Part shown: in pieces, positions 23,477 through 35,166 of the stretch | Layout of the letters: every line of letters starts with the position of its first letter | Position numbering within the stretch: position 1 is the first letter of the stretch | Source: Amblyomma americanum | Lineage: Eukaryota; Arthropoda; Arachnida; Ixodida; Ixodidae | NCBI RefSeq assembly: GCF_052857255.1 | Contig: NC_135505.1 | Location: 40,633,864 to 40,697,863, forward strand | Length of the DNA: 64,000 bases | Reading direction: 5' to 3' | Notes under the pieces: generated by a model | Database searches by the model: none | What the model saw: the letters and a program-made list of their open reading frames with translations, nothing else | What the model was told of the DNA's origin: nothing | Program-made: the position numbers and the translations under genes

Positions 23477-24805
23477 TTACGTAATTAGTGGACCTAGAAA
23501 AAAGGACTTCTTGTCTGAAAGTAAAATCGAAGGTGTCATGACACACTTGTCTCCTGCTTTGGCGATCATCCGTGCTTCAATAATGACCCTTTCAATTTCG
23601 GACCTCGCACGTGCTCTGATACCCGTGCGCATGTACAAAGGTTCACACCCTTTGCAAGTCTTGAAATGGTCGTCCAGGTGCCCGCCGCTTTTGCTACGTA
23701 CTTTCCGGCGGTGTACAAGTAATATCTCGTTAGGGCACCTGCTGGTTTGCCGAATATACATGCTTCCACACTTCAAAGGTATCTCGTAAATGACACATGT
23801 AGCACAATGCGTGACTCGATCAACATGTCTTATATGGCAAACCTTTTTCTTTTGGTTTTGCCAGCAGGGTGTACACTCGTGACAGTGTGCACGTGGCTGA
23901 GAATAAAAGGTTAACATTGCTTCTATTCGCAGCCTTCTTTAGTTGATGGGACAGCTTGTGCACATAAGAAATTACGGCCAGAGGAGGCCGTTTTGGCTGT
24001 TCTAGCTTGCCTGCATATTTGCTTTGCACTTTTAATTTCTGGAGAACGGTCTCTGAAACGCTACGCACCAGTGCGGATGAGTAGCCAGCACTGTAACGAC
24101 GTTGGACTTGTTTCTCAACGCTGCTCTGCATCGTAGTGGGATTGCTTTTTGTGAGCGCTGCTGGATGGCAGAAGAAGCTATGCCTCGATTAATCAGTTCC
24201 GAGTGAGCGCAGTCATGCGGAAGAAGACCCTTTTTAGAGCGAGGGCTGTTGTCCAACTTAGGTAAGTTTGTTCAAACTAAACAAAAAGTCCAAAAACTGT
24301 ACAGCCTTGGTTCTTGGAGGTTCCCACGTAATGTTGAGTCCCCCAGAATGGGATTTGAAAAGGGCGACAATCTCAGAAGTAACACGGTCGACAGAACCAG
24401 GTGGTCAACCTTTCAGGACAATCAGAAAATTGTCCACATACCGGAAGACTGAATGGACCATAGCTCTCGAGAGAACCTCTCTGATGCGCTTATCGGTGGC
24501 GGCCAGGTAGATGTCACACAGGACTGGCGCGATTGACGACCTGATGCATATGCCATTCTTTTGCACGAAGTACTGACCGCTGTCCTGAACAACAGTCGAT
24601 TCAAGGTAGAACTCTGGAAGGCAAAGGAAATTGTCGCTGCTCACGCCCGAGCTGTTCTGGAAACGCACTTCACCTGATATTTGGATCAGATCGCACACCG
24701 CTGCGTATAGACCACTGTGCGGAAAGGAATAAAACAAGTCTTAAACGTCAATTGTGAAGCCCGTCGTAGCGTCTGTACTGCCTTTCAGCCGCTGTATCAC
24801 CTCTA
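23477..24805 (-). pseudogene. Penelope-like RT and GIY-YIG endonuclease, degraded
   Basis: Penelope RTs are related to telomerase, and here a GIY-YIG nuclease follows. RT part: FTIDV, a TAA where the family has a lysine (near 24745), LFYSFPHSGL, FYLESTVVQDSGQYFVQKNG, and RYVDNFLIV at about 24426-24445, in which the second catalytic Asp of YVDD is Asn. Then comes the linker PLAVISYVHKLSHQLKK (about 24030-23950). The endonuclease shows CATCVIYEIPLKCGSMYIRQTSRC, where the Gly of YIG is Arg, and the conserved Glu in the ERVIIEA segment. Several frame breaks occur between 24400 and 24130. Inactive. Confidence 0.8.
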
Positions 24806-24819
24806 TCAAACTGTATCAA

Positions 24820-25225
24820 ACTGTCACAAGTGTGTACCCTGCTGGCAAAGCAAAAGAAAAAGGTTTGCCCTATAAGACATGAAGATCCATTCAAGCATTG
24901 TGGTACATGTGTCGTCTACAAGATAACTTTGATGTGTGGAAGCGTGTATATTGAGCAAACCGGCAGGTGCCTCAACAAGAGAATGCTATAAAACCGCCGG
25001 AAGGTGCGTAACAAAAGCGGCGTGCACCTGGACAACCATTGCAAGACTTGCAAATGGTGCGAAACATTCTATTCGCGCATGGTTATCACAGCACTTGCGA
25101 GGTTCCGAAATTAAAAGGGCCATTATTGAGGCATGATGATCGCAAAAGCAGGAGACAAGTGTGTCAGCACGCCTTCAATTTTACTTTCAGAAAAGGAGTC
25201 TAGTTCTCTAGGTCCACTGTAATTA
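24820..25225 (+). pseudogene. Penelope-like GIY-YIG endonuclease, second copy
   Basis: Plus-strand copy of the same nuclease. CGTCVVYKITLMCGSVYIEQ spans about 24900-24960 (Gly of YIG replaced by Glu), TGRCLNKRML is followed by a stop, and further blocks continue in other frames (DNHCKTCKWCE, IAKAGDKCVSTPSILLSEKE) to about 25220. No RT sequence precedes it on this strand. The copy begins abruptly at the inversion point near 24810. Confidence 0.75.
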
Positions 25226-25824
25226 CGTCTCTGTTTTGCATGTCAATTGGAATAAGTCTTGTTCTTTAGAACTTCTAAACTATTCTATGACTCTGTCTGG
25301 CTTTGAGTGGTTGACTCAGCTTTAGCTGAGTGTTTTGTTTTGTTTCGTTAAGCATTTCGCCCCTTGACACTGCTTTGCTTTGACTTTTGACACAGTTTTG
25401 CGGTGACAAAGTTATTGTTTTCGTCTTTGTTTTGGTTGTTTGTTCCTTTTTTCTGTCAATTTCCTCATGCTGCAAGGGCATAAAAATCACTAACTCATTC
25501 ATTTCACTCTGGTACCTTATGGCTCTTCCTGATCCGCTAGTTTTGGGTTCGGGGCTGACGTTGCGTCGCCTCCATGTGCTGTTACTTTGATATTGTGTGC
25601 AACGATGTGTATCCGTGTTAGATAGTTTTCCCACGACTGCCGTTTTATTTGGTCACGTGGGGTTTGGATAGTATTATAAAACCTGCTCTTATCTTTGAAT
25701 AAAAGTTTTGGTAGTCAGCGCCAGTGCTGTGCACTTCTTAATTTGTCCTTGTCTTTTCGCGCTGCATTCTTTACCCATGATCACTGACCAACAAGCCCAA
25801 GGAGCCGCTTTAGTTTGTCTATTG

Positions 25825-26998
25825 CCATGGCCACAAGGGGCTCTTAGATTTGCTGCAACACTTTTACCCTTTTACTGTTTTGAAAGCTGGGCAGAGAATA
25901 TATACACGCGTGCAAAAACAAACCCAGAGACACCCTTCGCATTTTTTAAATAAATGCAGCCAACAACGTTGGAAAACTTATCATTTTTCATTGCTTTTAA
26001 TGTTTGATGTTGGATAGGACTGCGATCCCAGGTTCTCGCAGGCCGCACCTTTGAGCTCCAAAAGTATCAGACGGGCGCCTTCCCCTCCAAGGTCCTTAGC
26101 GGCAAAGGTGCAACATTTGTACCGCGTACCTGCACTCCTTACGCCTTTGGTTATAAGGACCTGGTTCTCATAGGACTTTTGCGGTGCCCGTGTGGCAGTG
26201 GTATTATATGGGCAGGAATGACCAAACGTTACGATCCAATCCAGGCAATTTACACAGCTAACGGAAAGTAGCTAAATTATATAAATAATTACAAGGTCCA
26301 AATATTTCATTATTAAAACAAACACTTTCAGAATGTCCCTTGTTACATATACAAGGGGCGCTCAGTAAGCATCTACTGAAGTACCTTCTGTCAGCATTAC
26401 AGTGTTCAACATTTTTGTGCAGATTGTGACAAGTCTAAAAATACACAGATTAGCGGCTCAGTCTAATTAAAATATTGGAAGCGACGAAACAGCAAGTGCG
26501 GTGAAGTGTGGGCTAGGTGGAAAGAAAACCACATTTCGAAGGTAAATTTTTTTCAAAGAAAAGAATACAAATGAAATCTATAAAAGAAACACTCCTGAAC
26601 ATTCATACTGCACCTTCCTATAACCAACTAAAGTTTTCGGTTGAGCAGAACTTACAAAAAAATCCAGGAGACGCCCAATCTCGCATTTTTTTGGGAGATG
26701 GAACATGAGTCAACCAACATGATCCATAGTCCAAACAAGGGTTCAGAGTACAGAAAAATTGTCACCAAATTCAAGAAATTTCATGAGGCATTGTCAGCTG
26801 GAAATACTATGCAAACTGCAATCCAGAAGATAGGAGGAGTCTTTTTTTTAATTCAGTTTACGCCACACAAGAGAATAACAGGATACATCTATGCTTCATC
26901 ATAAATAAGCATAGGCATTGTGTGGGCAGCCAAATCGAAATTGCGGGAAGTTGTCGGAAAATTTGGTGCTCTTTCACAACAATGCCCTAACTCACAAG
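25825..26998. other. Unclassified region
   Basis: No recognisable gene or repeat. Short open frames (60-90 codons) are AT-rich and without motifs. Confidence 0.4.
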
Positions 26999-27024
26999 TC
27001 TGTCAAATTGCACTATCTGTGAAT

Positions 27025-27028
<4 letters not shown>

Positions 27029-27075
<47 letters not shown>
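27029..27075. repeat. AT dinucleotide microsatellite
   Basis: Uninterrupted alternating AT/TA run of about 47 bp. Confidence 0.95.
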
Positions 27076-27080
<5 letters not shown>

Positions 27081-27400
27081 CTCGGCACAGGCTAACATTG
27101 CCTGATAATGTAGTTAAGGAAGCAGTAACAGGTTTCCTCCTTCAGCAGCAACACATCTCTTTCTGTTGCAAAAGAAACCACATGAGGTGAATTGAAATTA
27201 GCGCTCAAAAGTCAAGAAGGTTAGACTGATAAGTAGATAGTTCACTTTGCTTCTAGAAATTTTTTTATATATTTGGGCAGACAAATAACTGAATACCCTT
27301 TGTATTAGCCTGGTCAGAAAATAACCGTAGATGCACTCAGTGAATGCCTCCACTAACGCAGATTGTGTATGGAGCTACAATGGCTTACAAGCTGATGATT

Positions 27401-28175
27401 GTTTCTTAAAGGACTGTAGACACCAAATTTTGGTTGCACGTTTCAGTGTTTTTATTTATGCTCAAGCTTTTACTATACACGGATCCCCATGGCGTATTTG
27501 ACTACTTCCGCTTAATAGTTTATAACGTAATATTTTTTATCGGCGGTTTAGAGTTCGATGTGAACAGTTCAGCGATGGCTATGGTGTCAAAGTCAAGTCT
27601 AGGTCATGTGGCGGACAAAAAATTGTGATATAATCGCTTTATCGCTTTGTTTGCGATTCAAGACGCGACCAGATGTACCTCGATTAATCGGATCTAGGCA
27701 GAGCTGATTCTACATTGTTCCAGAATGTTCTAGTAACTTTGCACGCTTTATCTCGAAAGTTCGCTATCAGCTTTATATCGAGCACGGCCGAAAGGCAGAC
27801 ATTCTGTTCGACGACCACCGAGCACGCTTGTTTCTACGCCGCCGCCGAGTGATCCAGTCCATTGTGGGCGCAAGTCAGCCCAAATAAAGAGTTTTTTTTA
27901 GACGCCATTTTCGCTGTCGTTCTGCTCCCCGTATTGCAGTGACCACTTCGTGACAATATTGCACTTTTTCATCTGTCACGTGCCCTAGACGTAAAAGCCA
28001 TCGCTCGGCTGTTGAAACAAAAAACCGAAACAGGTGAACTGAAATTCGATTATAAGTTTTACAGTAGCTGTAGGCAAAAAGCACATGGTTATTTCTGTGT
28101 AGTGAAGTCTTGTACATCATTAAAAACAATAAAACAAGCAACCAAATGTTAGGTGCCTAGAGTCCTTTAAACAAA
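27401..28175. mobile_element. Foldback repeat with diverged arms, interrupted by an LTR-like sequence
   Basis: The left arm (about 27401-27640) starts TTTCTTAAAGGACTGTAGAC, and the right arm (about 27957-28175), read on the minus strand, starts GTTTAAAGGACTCTAGGCAC. Both go on with a TTTGGTTGC block and end near a TGTGATATAATCGC-type core. Related copies lie at 41.97-42.24 kb and 58.57-59.05 kb. It is non-coding. A non-autonomous DNA element is likely, but no autonomous partner is visible. Confidence 0.6.
27655..27955 (+). repeat. LTR-like sequence (candidate solo Ty3/gypsy LTR)
   Basis: Between the foldback arms lies a sequence resembling tick Ty3/gypsy LTR 3' halves: GCCGCCGCCGAGTGATCCAG, GGGCGCAAGTCAGCCCAAAT, an AATAAA signal near 27883, and an end in CGTGACA at 27949-27955. 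The left border is not resolved and no 4-6 bp TSD was found. The call rests on recognition only. Confidence 0.45.
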
Positions 28176-28797
28176 AATAGTTTTTGACTGCCAACAGATA
28201 ATTCTGCAAGGCATGAGAAACTAGACATGTAACCATAGTAGATTTCAAATAGCCTTCGTTTCCAACTAGAACCCACCGCCCCATCTCCTCATGCCAGGGA
28301 CAGGAATTATCTTCAAGAACATTTTCAGATGTAGTGAAAAGGTTGGGCGTGAAACAAAATTCGCTTGATTTATGTGTGGGCTTGGTCAGTGGTGTCTCCA
28401 TAACAAATTAAATAGAAGAATGAGAGTTTCGTACTTCAAACAATGCCTCATACAGAGTTCAATAAGAACATTCGACAAGTGCTGTGTCGCCACCACTGTC
28501 ACTGCTCCCCTATTCATGTGGTGCAGCTATATCTCCTTGAACCATGGACCCCTCACCCCTATATTGTGATGCCACTGCATTAAAACAGTAACATAACAGT
28601 AACCGCAACACAGCGGCTGTACACAGGAAGCACAATATGATGCTACAGTTGGATAGATATCAAGCAACAAAGCAGCTTTTGTCCCTCAAAGGACATCCCT
28701 GCAGCCAGTGGTGTTAGCGGATTCTAACTAATTTGTAGACAGTAATCACCTTAAACCTGCTAGCTTTCACCACAGGGTATGGCAGATAAAAGAAGGT
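28176..28797. other. Unclassified region
   Basis: No supported gene. Confidence 0.4.
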
Positions 28798-29410
28798 TCC
28801 TCATCATCAACCTGACTACACTTACTTCAGTGAAAAAGTCTTTTCCCGTATCCCTCCAATTAACTTGGCCTTGTGCCAGCTGCATCCCTTCAATATTACT
28901 AATCTAATCCGGCCAGCAGTATATCTGCTGCCCCTTCTACACTGCCCTTCCCTTCGAATTCAGTTCGTTACCGTTGCCTTCACATTACATGCCCTGCCCA
29001 TTTCTTCTCGATTTCAACTATATTATCTGAAACGCTAGTTTGTTCGCTGACCCACTCTGCATGCTTGACGTCTCCTAACGTTACACCTATTATTTCCCGT
29101 TCCATAGCTTTCGGCGCTAATCTTGATTTAAGCTGAACCCTTTTCGTTTCCATTCACTTTATGCCCCATACGGGAGTACAGGTAAGATAGAGCTGTCATG
29201 TGCTTTCATCTTTAGTGATACTGTTAACATTCCATCCATAATGTCAGAGTATGTGCCATATGCACTCAATCTCAATCTGATCCTTCTAGTTATTTCCATT
29301 TTATGATCCGGCTCTGCGGTCACTACCTGCCCCAAGTAGACGTGTTCCCTTACCACTTCCAGCATCTCGCTACCTATCGTAAACTGCTGTTTCCTCCGCA
29401 GGCTGTTGAA
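28798..29410 (-). mobile_element. Old RTE 3' fragment
   Basis: Degraded relative of the RTE at 16.4-18.1 kb. The minus strand holds VYLGQVVTAEPDHKMEITRR (about 29340-29280) and the following segment to LPVLPYGA, then fragments of the GHVMRR region and the tail, seen as TCATCATCA at 28800-28808. Many frame breaks. Clearly older than the nested copy. Confidence 0.8.
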
Positions 29411-29598
29411 AATTAACGTTACATTAGAAAATTATAGGTTCGTCAGATATTCTCCACTGAGACGTGGTTCACCATGGTTTACTCGAATTAACCACGACAT
29501 CACGAAAGTCGCAAGCCACCAACGGCTGAAGGGCCTCCTATAAAAGGCATCTGCTGCTTTTTCTTAGTTTGTATACAACTACATTGTATTATATATAT

Positions 29599-29602
29599 GC
29601 GC
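29599..29602. repeat. 4-bp TSD (GCGC), left
   Basis: GCGC directly before the 5' LTR. The same four bases follow the 3' LTR at 30197-30200. Confidence 0.6.
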
Positions 29603-30196
29603 TGTGAAGAAGAAGGGCATCACCTAGCCGCACTGCCATCGCTCAGAGCGAGCGCCTGCAGACTTTAACAGACGAGAGGCTCGGTCGCCACCGTTGTTTC
29701 GCCGCCTGAGCGTTAACCTTAGCCCCCGTTACATTTGATGGAGGTGCGGGGTTCCAAAACCACCGCCATGTCGACAGTCACCTTGATCCGGATTTCCCAC
29801 CTGGCTCACTTGTCTGGCTTTGGATCCTTGCACTGCTCCCGACCTCTCAAAGAAATTTCTTTTGAAATACCATGGTCCCTACCGCGTCCTACAGCGCACA
29901 TCCTCCGTGAAGAACCTTGTTGAGCCCCTCACACCGTCTTCCGATCTCTGCCGACGTGGTCTCAAGACTGTGCATGTCCAACGACTCAAGCCGCACTATG
30001 ACCCGGTTGCGATGTTGGCACCATGAGTCGCCAGGATGGCTCCTTTTCTCCCCGGGGTCATTGTGCAGAAGAAGGACATCATCCTAGCCGCACTGCCCTC
30101 GCTCAAAGCGAGCGCCTGCTGACCTGAACGGACTGGAGTCTCGGTCGCCATCGTGGTATCGCCGCCGCCTGAGCGTTAACCTAAGCCCCTGTTACA
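29603..30196 (+). mobile_element. Collapsed LTR retrotransposon with both LTRs and TSD
   Basis: LTRs at 29603-29733 (131 bp) and 30062-30196 (135 bp) are similar throughout. They start TGTG and end TTACA, and share CTAGCCGCACTGCC, AGCGAGCGCCTGC and CCTGAGCGTTAACCT. A GCGC duplication lies outside. The internal part is only 328 bp, so almost all of gag-pol is gone while both termini remain. The few differences between LTRs suggest moderate age. Confidence 0.85.
29734..30026 (+). pseudogene. Remnant of Ty3/gypsy pol C-terminus (integrase end)
   Basis: The plus strand reads KYHGPYRVLQRTSSVKNLVE and VHVQRLKPHYDP, with a stop at 30026. This is the GPY/F chromodomain-side end of a gypsy integrase (GPYRVLQ, then the VHVxRLKPYxxP motif). 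It starts right after the leader, showing that gag, protease, RT, RNase H and most of integrase were lost in one or more deletions. Confidence 0.75.
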
Positions 30197-30200
30197 GCGC

Positions 30201-31458
30201 CTACAGTCTGCACTCAAGCAAATTTTGATAAATGTAAAAAAATTAAAAAGCAAGAAAATACCCATTCTTGACGAACCACAATCCTCGCCACTAAAGTCTG
30301 CAGACTCCAAGTGTGAAATCTGTTCGGCAAGTGCCATTTTCTTGCCGGTTTTCGCATATGAGACTAGACTAGGTTGCAGGAGATAAAAGGCAGTAAAGTT
30401 AGGCATCGAAAGCATCAAGGGGTGCACTTAGGTAACTCTTGTGGCGCACTAAATCAAATACCAACACCGCTGGTTTCCAACACAGCTCGCCTCACAAAAA
30501 CTCGTGACTTACCGAAACCGCAATTTGTTAGTAATTTGCGTTCAGGATTCAGGCAAGAAACAAACATTTTGGAAAGCTGCAGACTCTCTCTCTGCAAATT
30601 ATTCTCCATGCCTACAACTCCATTGAGAATACCTTCCCAGAAGTGACTTGTTCCATTATTAACATTTCAATAAAAAGGGACTAAATAAATAACATTTGGG
30701 TATATGGCACTGCGGGCATTCCTTCTGAGTAACTAGCCTGCTGTTTGTGATGACTGAAAAGTTGGTTTCCTTGATCGTAACCTAGACAGAAGGTTTGGTA
30801 ACAGGCAATCTGCAATGGAAACATGCAAAGCGAATACTGGAAATGAACATACACAGCTTTGATACCTCTACTGGTCTCTATTTTGCTGAGAGTGAAAAAC
30901 CCCTACAAATGAATTCATAACCATTTAACTTACATTATTACGATCTCAGGGGTTACAGTGCCATTTTTGAACTACATCTGAACTTCACTTCGGTCTTGCT
31001 TCAAATTACATATCCAAGACATCATGATGCGGATATGAACTTAATATAGTGCAATTTTGGTAGCCCATTCTTTTTCATGTACAACACATCACGACGTGTA
31101 TATAAACTTGATCCAATCCAATTTTTGTGGCATATTTTTCATTGTCGTGAACAAACAGCCACAAATTCATCAATAAAAAAACAAGCAATTCATGTTCCAG
31201 CTTAACAATAATAAACGAGTTGAATTGCCAAGGCGGAAACGCAATAATCTTTGTTAATCAAAATGTAAGACCTAGACATCTTGTTTTTTTTAGATCTTTG
31301 TTTTGGCTATGGCTAAAAATACATCGTACAGATCCAGCAAATTCATATTTAAGACACGTCTCAGCAATCTGAAGGCTAAGAATAAAGGCATGCCGGGTGT
31401 ACGCAGTAACCCAGTATATTTTGTTTCTTCAGGACACAGTGAGACTAATTCGATCCTA
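30201..31458. other. Unclassified region
   Basis: No supported gene. AT-rich from about 30640. Confidence 0.4.
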
Positions 31459-31721
31459 TCAGTGTTTTCTCAAAAACTGAACCCTTAATATTTTTCTAGC
31501 AATTTTGACTGTGTGACTTGGAAACGTTAGCATCCCTAATCCAGTATGAGATGTAGCAAATAAGTGAAGTTGATACGCTTTGGTAGCGCGAGTGGTGGCA
31601 CCACTTCTTAGATATGCCCTGGGACTTTTAATTCTCGCACATCTGCTCGATTTTACTTTAAGTGTCCTTCTAGCTGCTTCTTTCACTGCGGCAGTTATAT
31701 CTCTGATTTGAGAATATTTAC
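31459..31721 (-). CDS. Candidate exon 2 of a tick-type WPP-family gene
   Basis: Minus strand. After an AG acceptor (gtagcag, exon first base 31721) the frame reads KYSQIRDITAAVKEAARR and TLKVKSSRCARIKS, then runs open to a stop at 31459. Joined to the exon ending at 32245, the split glycine codon gives CRVKEYAG-KYSQIRDITA, which matches the pattern W-x-(8)-Y-x-(3)-Y-x-(2)-A-x-K seen in a large tick protein family. The intron would be 31722-32244 (523 bp, GT-AG). The true 3' end or donor of this exon is unknown. Function is not established; family members often end in a BEN domain. Confidence 0.5.
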
Positions 31722-32244
31722 CTGCTACCCGGGATGAAGCTACCGGTGTTGAGTATGCAAGCTTCGAGTGTATGCTACGCGTCCTGTTGCACTTGCACGA
31801 CAAAGGCCTGGTTGCCTGTTGTAGAGCTTGCCATTCGCTGTTAGTTGCAGTGGGATAAATGCAGGACCACTCCTGGTTACCACCATGTAATCATGATGTG
31901 CATGTGTTTGCCCATGTTTACACTTCAAGCAGGCGACTACTGCTCTGCGATTTTTTCAAGCTTGGAATTAAATCCACCATGTAGCAAATAAATTCACACC
32001 GTTGTCTCCTTGTTTCTTTTGTTCTGTCTGTGAGTAATTTATTTGCGCCAAGGTGGATTTTTTCCAAGCTTCAAAAAATGCTAAACTAACTAGCCCACCA
32101 ACATGCCTTACTGCACTGCTCTTCGATGTCTCCAACTCTTATTGAAGTCCATAACTTAACTTTTTTCTTCAACTCTATGACTAGGGAAGAAAAAAACTGA
32201 AAACGAATGTTTTGAGTTTCTCGAAAGCACATCTCTTTTCTTAC

Positions 32245-32634
32245 CTGCATATTCCTTCACCCTACAAGGGCATCGCTGCCAGTTCAGTAGTGGCTCTGCC
32301 CTTTTCTTTGCCATCTGCTCAATAGCAGACTGTGTAGTGCCTTGAGGGGGCCACAAGCACCTTTGCTTGACTTTGTCAGCCAGTTAGTGGGCACTGCACC
32401 GACTGAATTCTTTTCTTTCGTGAACGCTACCACGTAGAAAGGTACTGTTGCATGGCCTCTTGCTTTTACAGAAAGGCAATTATCCAAAGTAAAGCCACAA
32501 ATACGTAGAGCAAGCTCAGGCTTGACTCGTTCCACATTCCTCTTGTCGACACTTGCGAAACTTTTACACGCGTACGGCATATTCACACTTGCTAAAAAAG
32601 TTATGTTCCCGGCAGGAATACTAAGGTTCAGCAT
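32245..32634 (-). pseudogene. Exon 1 of a tick-type WPP-family gene, with frameshift
   Basis: Minus strand, possible ATG at 32634. The diagnostic part is PFYVVAFTKEKNSVGAVPTN with WLTKS (about 32445-32380), then, after a frame change near 32370, CLWPPQGTTQSAIEQMAKKR and LLNWQRCPCRVKEYA. It ends at a strong donor (GCAG|GTAAGA, last exon base 32245). The order FxVVxFTxxNxVxxVPxxWL, CxWPP, W, Y is typical of the family. The frameshift means a pseudogene or a sequence error. A Ruka-like SINE sits just upstream. Confidence 0.55.
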
Positions 32635-32644
32635 GACTACTAGG

Positions 32645-32898
32645 CTTAAAAATACGGGTTATGGGTTATGGGGACTTAACGTCCCACAGATACTAAGGCT
32701 ATGAGGGACGCCGTAGTGAAGGGTTCTGGAAGTTTCCATCACCTGGGGTTGTTTAACGTGCTTTGAAATCGCACAGGGCCTCTAGAATTTCGCCTCTATC
32801 GAAATTCAGCCACCACGGCCGTGATCGAACACGAGTGTTTCGGGTCAGCAGCTGAGTGCCATAACCACTGAGCCACCGCGGCGGGTTTCTTGAAAATA
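32645..32898 (-). mobile_element. Ruka-like tRNA-derived SINE with imperfect TSD
   Basis: On the minus strand the head at 32886-32830 has box A (TGGCTCAGTGGTTATGGCAC) and a box-B-like GTGTTCGATCACG. Then follow GAATTTCGATAGAGGCGAAA, a CCAGGTGATGGAAACTTCC block, ACTACGGCGTCCCTCATAGC and a tail of AACCCATAACCC. Flanks CTTAAAAATA (32645-32654) and CTTGAAAATA (32889-32898) are a likely 10-bp TSD with one mismatch. Pol III promoter elements are visible, and mobility would rely on a LINE partner. Confidence 0.8.
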
Positions 32899-34277
32899 AA
32901 ACGAGGAAGCCATACGGCCAACATGCAAACATTTCTTGCATTACTAGCAAACCATATAAAACACCTAAGTAGCCGCTTAACATCTTACATGGACCCCTCG
33001 GCGATCGTGGTCAAACGTCGAGAATGCCTTTCCAAATACTTCCAACTGCTCAGGCGTCAGTTATCGTTGCTCTCGACAAATGTTGAAAGCGGCCATCCGC
33101 TTCAAAGCAAAACGCGGCACTACGGTGGAAACATCTCGCGTTGTCAGAGCCCACGGTTGACAGCAAGGCGGTGGTCACATCTTAGGATCATCAGGAAGCA
33201 AACAACGCTAGTCATAATGCACCCGAGAAGTGCAAGAGAGATTTATGCAGCACTACAAAATAGCACACATGCTCATAGTTTAACCACGTGAGCCAGGCAC
33301 TCGCAGAGCAGCGGTGAAGCTTCATTGCAGCCTTCGTATACATACACATTTGCGTTTTGTTCCATTTTCACGTGCAGCATCTAAAGTGGCTTCTGAAAAC
33401 CAACGGCAGTACTGACATAAATTTACTTACCTATCTTGAAGACCAGTCTTACACAAAAATAATGACAAAGCTGACAAAGCTGGTACTTCACGTTGGACTG
33501 CAGCATTGCACGCACCTACAAGCTCCAACACGGTCAAAACGGGCACGACGGGCACAGGGGGAGGAACTGATTTCAAATACGAGCCGTACCTAAATACGGC
33601 GCTTAGTAGTCCAGGCCGGAAGTTCCGGTTTGTTTCCTTACCCCTGGGCACTGAAGACCAAACAGTTGTCAGCACAATTCCTTGAGCCTGTACAATTTTC
33701 CATCAGTATTTTAATTTATCGGCTTAAAGAGACGCAAAAGGTTCCGTACAAATTTCTCGGCTTGGTATTTATCCCCGTCATTACCAGAATTATATTCTGC
33801 CACGGAAGGACATTGGTGCTTGGGTCTTCCAACCTTGTACAAGTGAATAAATGATGTTTTTTTTAATAGAGCAGTCGCTGGCACCACCTTGACTACACTG
33901 TACCATGACCGTTCCGTGAAATCATTTTTTATACTTTCTTTTTTAATCTCGATTACCATTCTCATGAAATAATAGGAGGAAATTAGTTATTTGCTGGCTT
34001 CTAAGATTTCTTGACCTGGTAAAGGTGGCTTATCAAAGCAACAACGAATGGAAGGAAATTCAGCATAATTTTGATTGGAGAAACAAATAAAAATCGTATT
34101 TGATTCTCTATATTGCGTTATGAAACGATAGACCTATACATAATACAGACCCTATTGGTCAGTGTGTAGGTACACCGGTTATTGTATTATTGTATATGTC
34201 CCATAAAGATATATACGGCTTTGTATTGGCGTATAGGTTCCATTGAATTGCCTTCGAGTATATATATATATATATAT
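32899..34277. other. Unclassified region
   Basis: No supported gene. A TA run of 20 bp or so lies at 34258-34278, before the foldback element. Confidence 0.4.
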
Positions 34278-34689
<412 letters not shown>

Positions 34690-34727
34690 CAGACAAGTTA
34701 AAGGAAATGAGGGGCCCGTTTGACAAA

Positions 34728-35166
34728 TTTATGAAGGGAGCCAACAGTCACCGAAACCAAGGTGCATAGGGGAACGTTAATTTTTTTTTTTAATGTGTTA
34801 CGCTTATCAATGGGATAATAATTCTTAGATTAATAAATCGCTTAAAGAAAATTACTTATAAAGCAGCAGAAAAAACAACTATGCCGCCGGTGGGAACCGA
34901 ACCCACGACCTCCGAATATCGCGTCCGGTGCTCTTACCAACTGAGCTACGGCGACGGCTGTCCAATCTGTTGCTCTCATGGGTATTTATGTTTACTGGGT
35001 GTAAGCGAGCCTTGAGAGTGTTCACCAGCGCTGCTGCTTTATAAGTAATTTTCTTTAAGCGATTTATTAATCTAAGAATTATTATCCCACTGATAAGCGT
35101 AACACATTAAAAAAAAAATTAACGTTCCCCTATGCACCTTGGTTTCGGTGACTGTTGGCTCCCTTC

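Larger units (their letters stand above)
22925..25824. mobile_element. Head-to-head inverted Penelope-like element pair
   Basis: Two 5'-truncated Penelope copies are joined back to back near 24810: one runs left on the minus strand (RT, endonuclease, 3' UTR to about 22936), the other right on the plus strand (endonuclease, 3' UTR to about 25813). Their last 500 bp or so are the same sequence in inverted orientation, for instance 22942-23002 against 25706-25770. Only the right end carries an extra single-copy tail (ACTGACCAACAAGCCCAAGG to CTTTAG, 25770-25813). The flanks TTTGTCTAGTG (22925-22935) and TTTGTCTATTG (25814-25824) form a likely 11-bp TSD with one mismatch. This indicates a single insertion event with snap-back or inverted duplication, as reported for Penelope elements. 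Confidence 0.8.
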
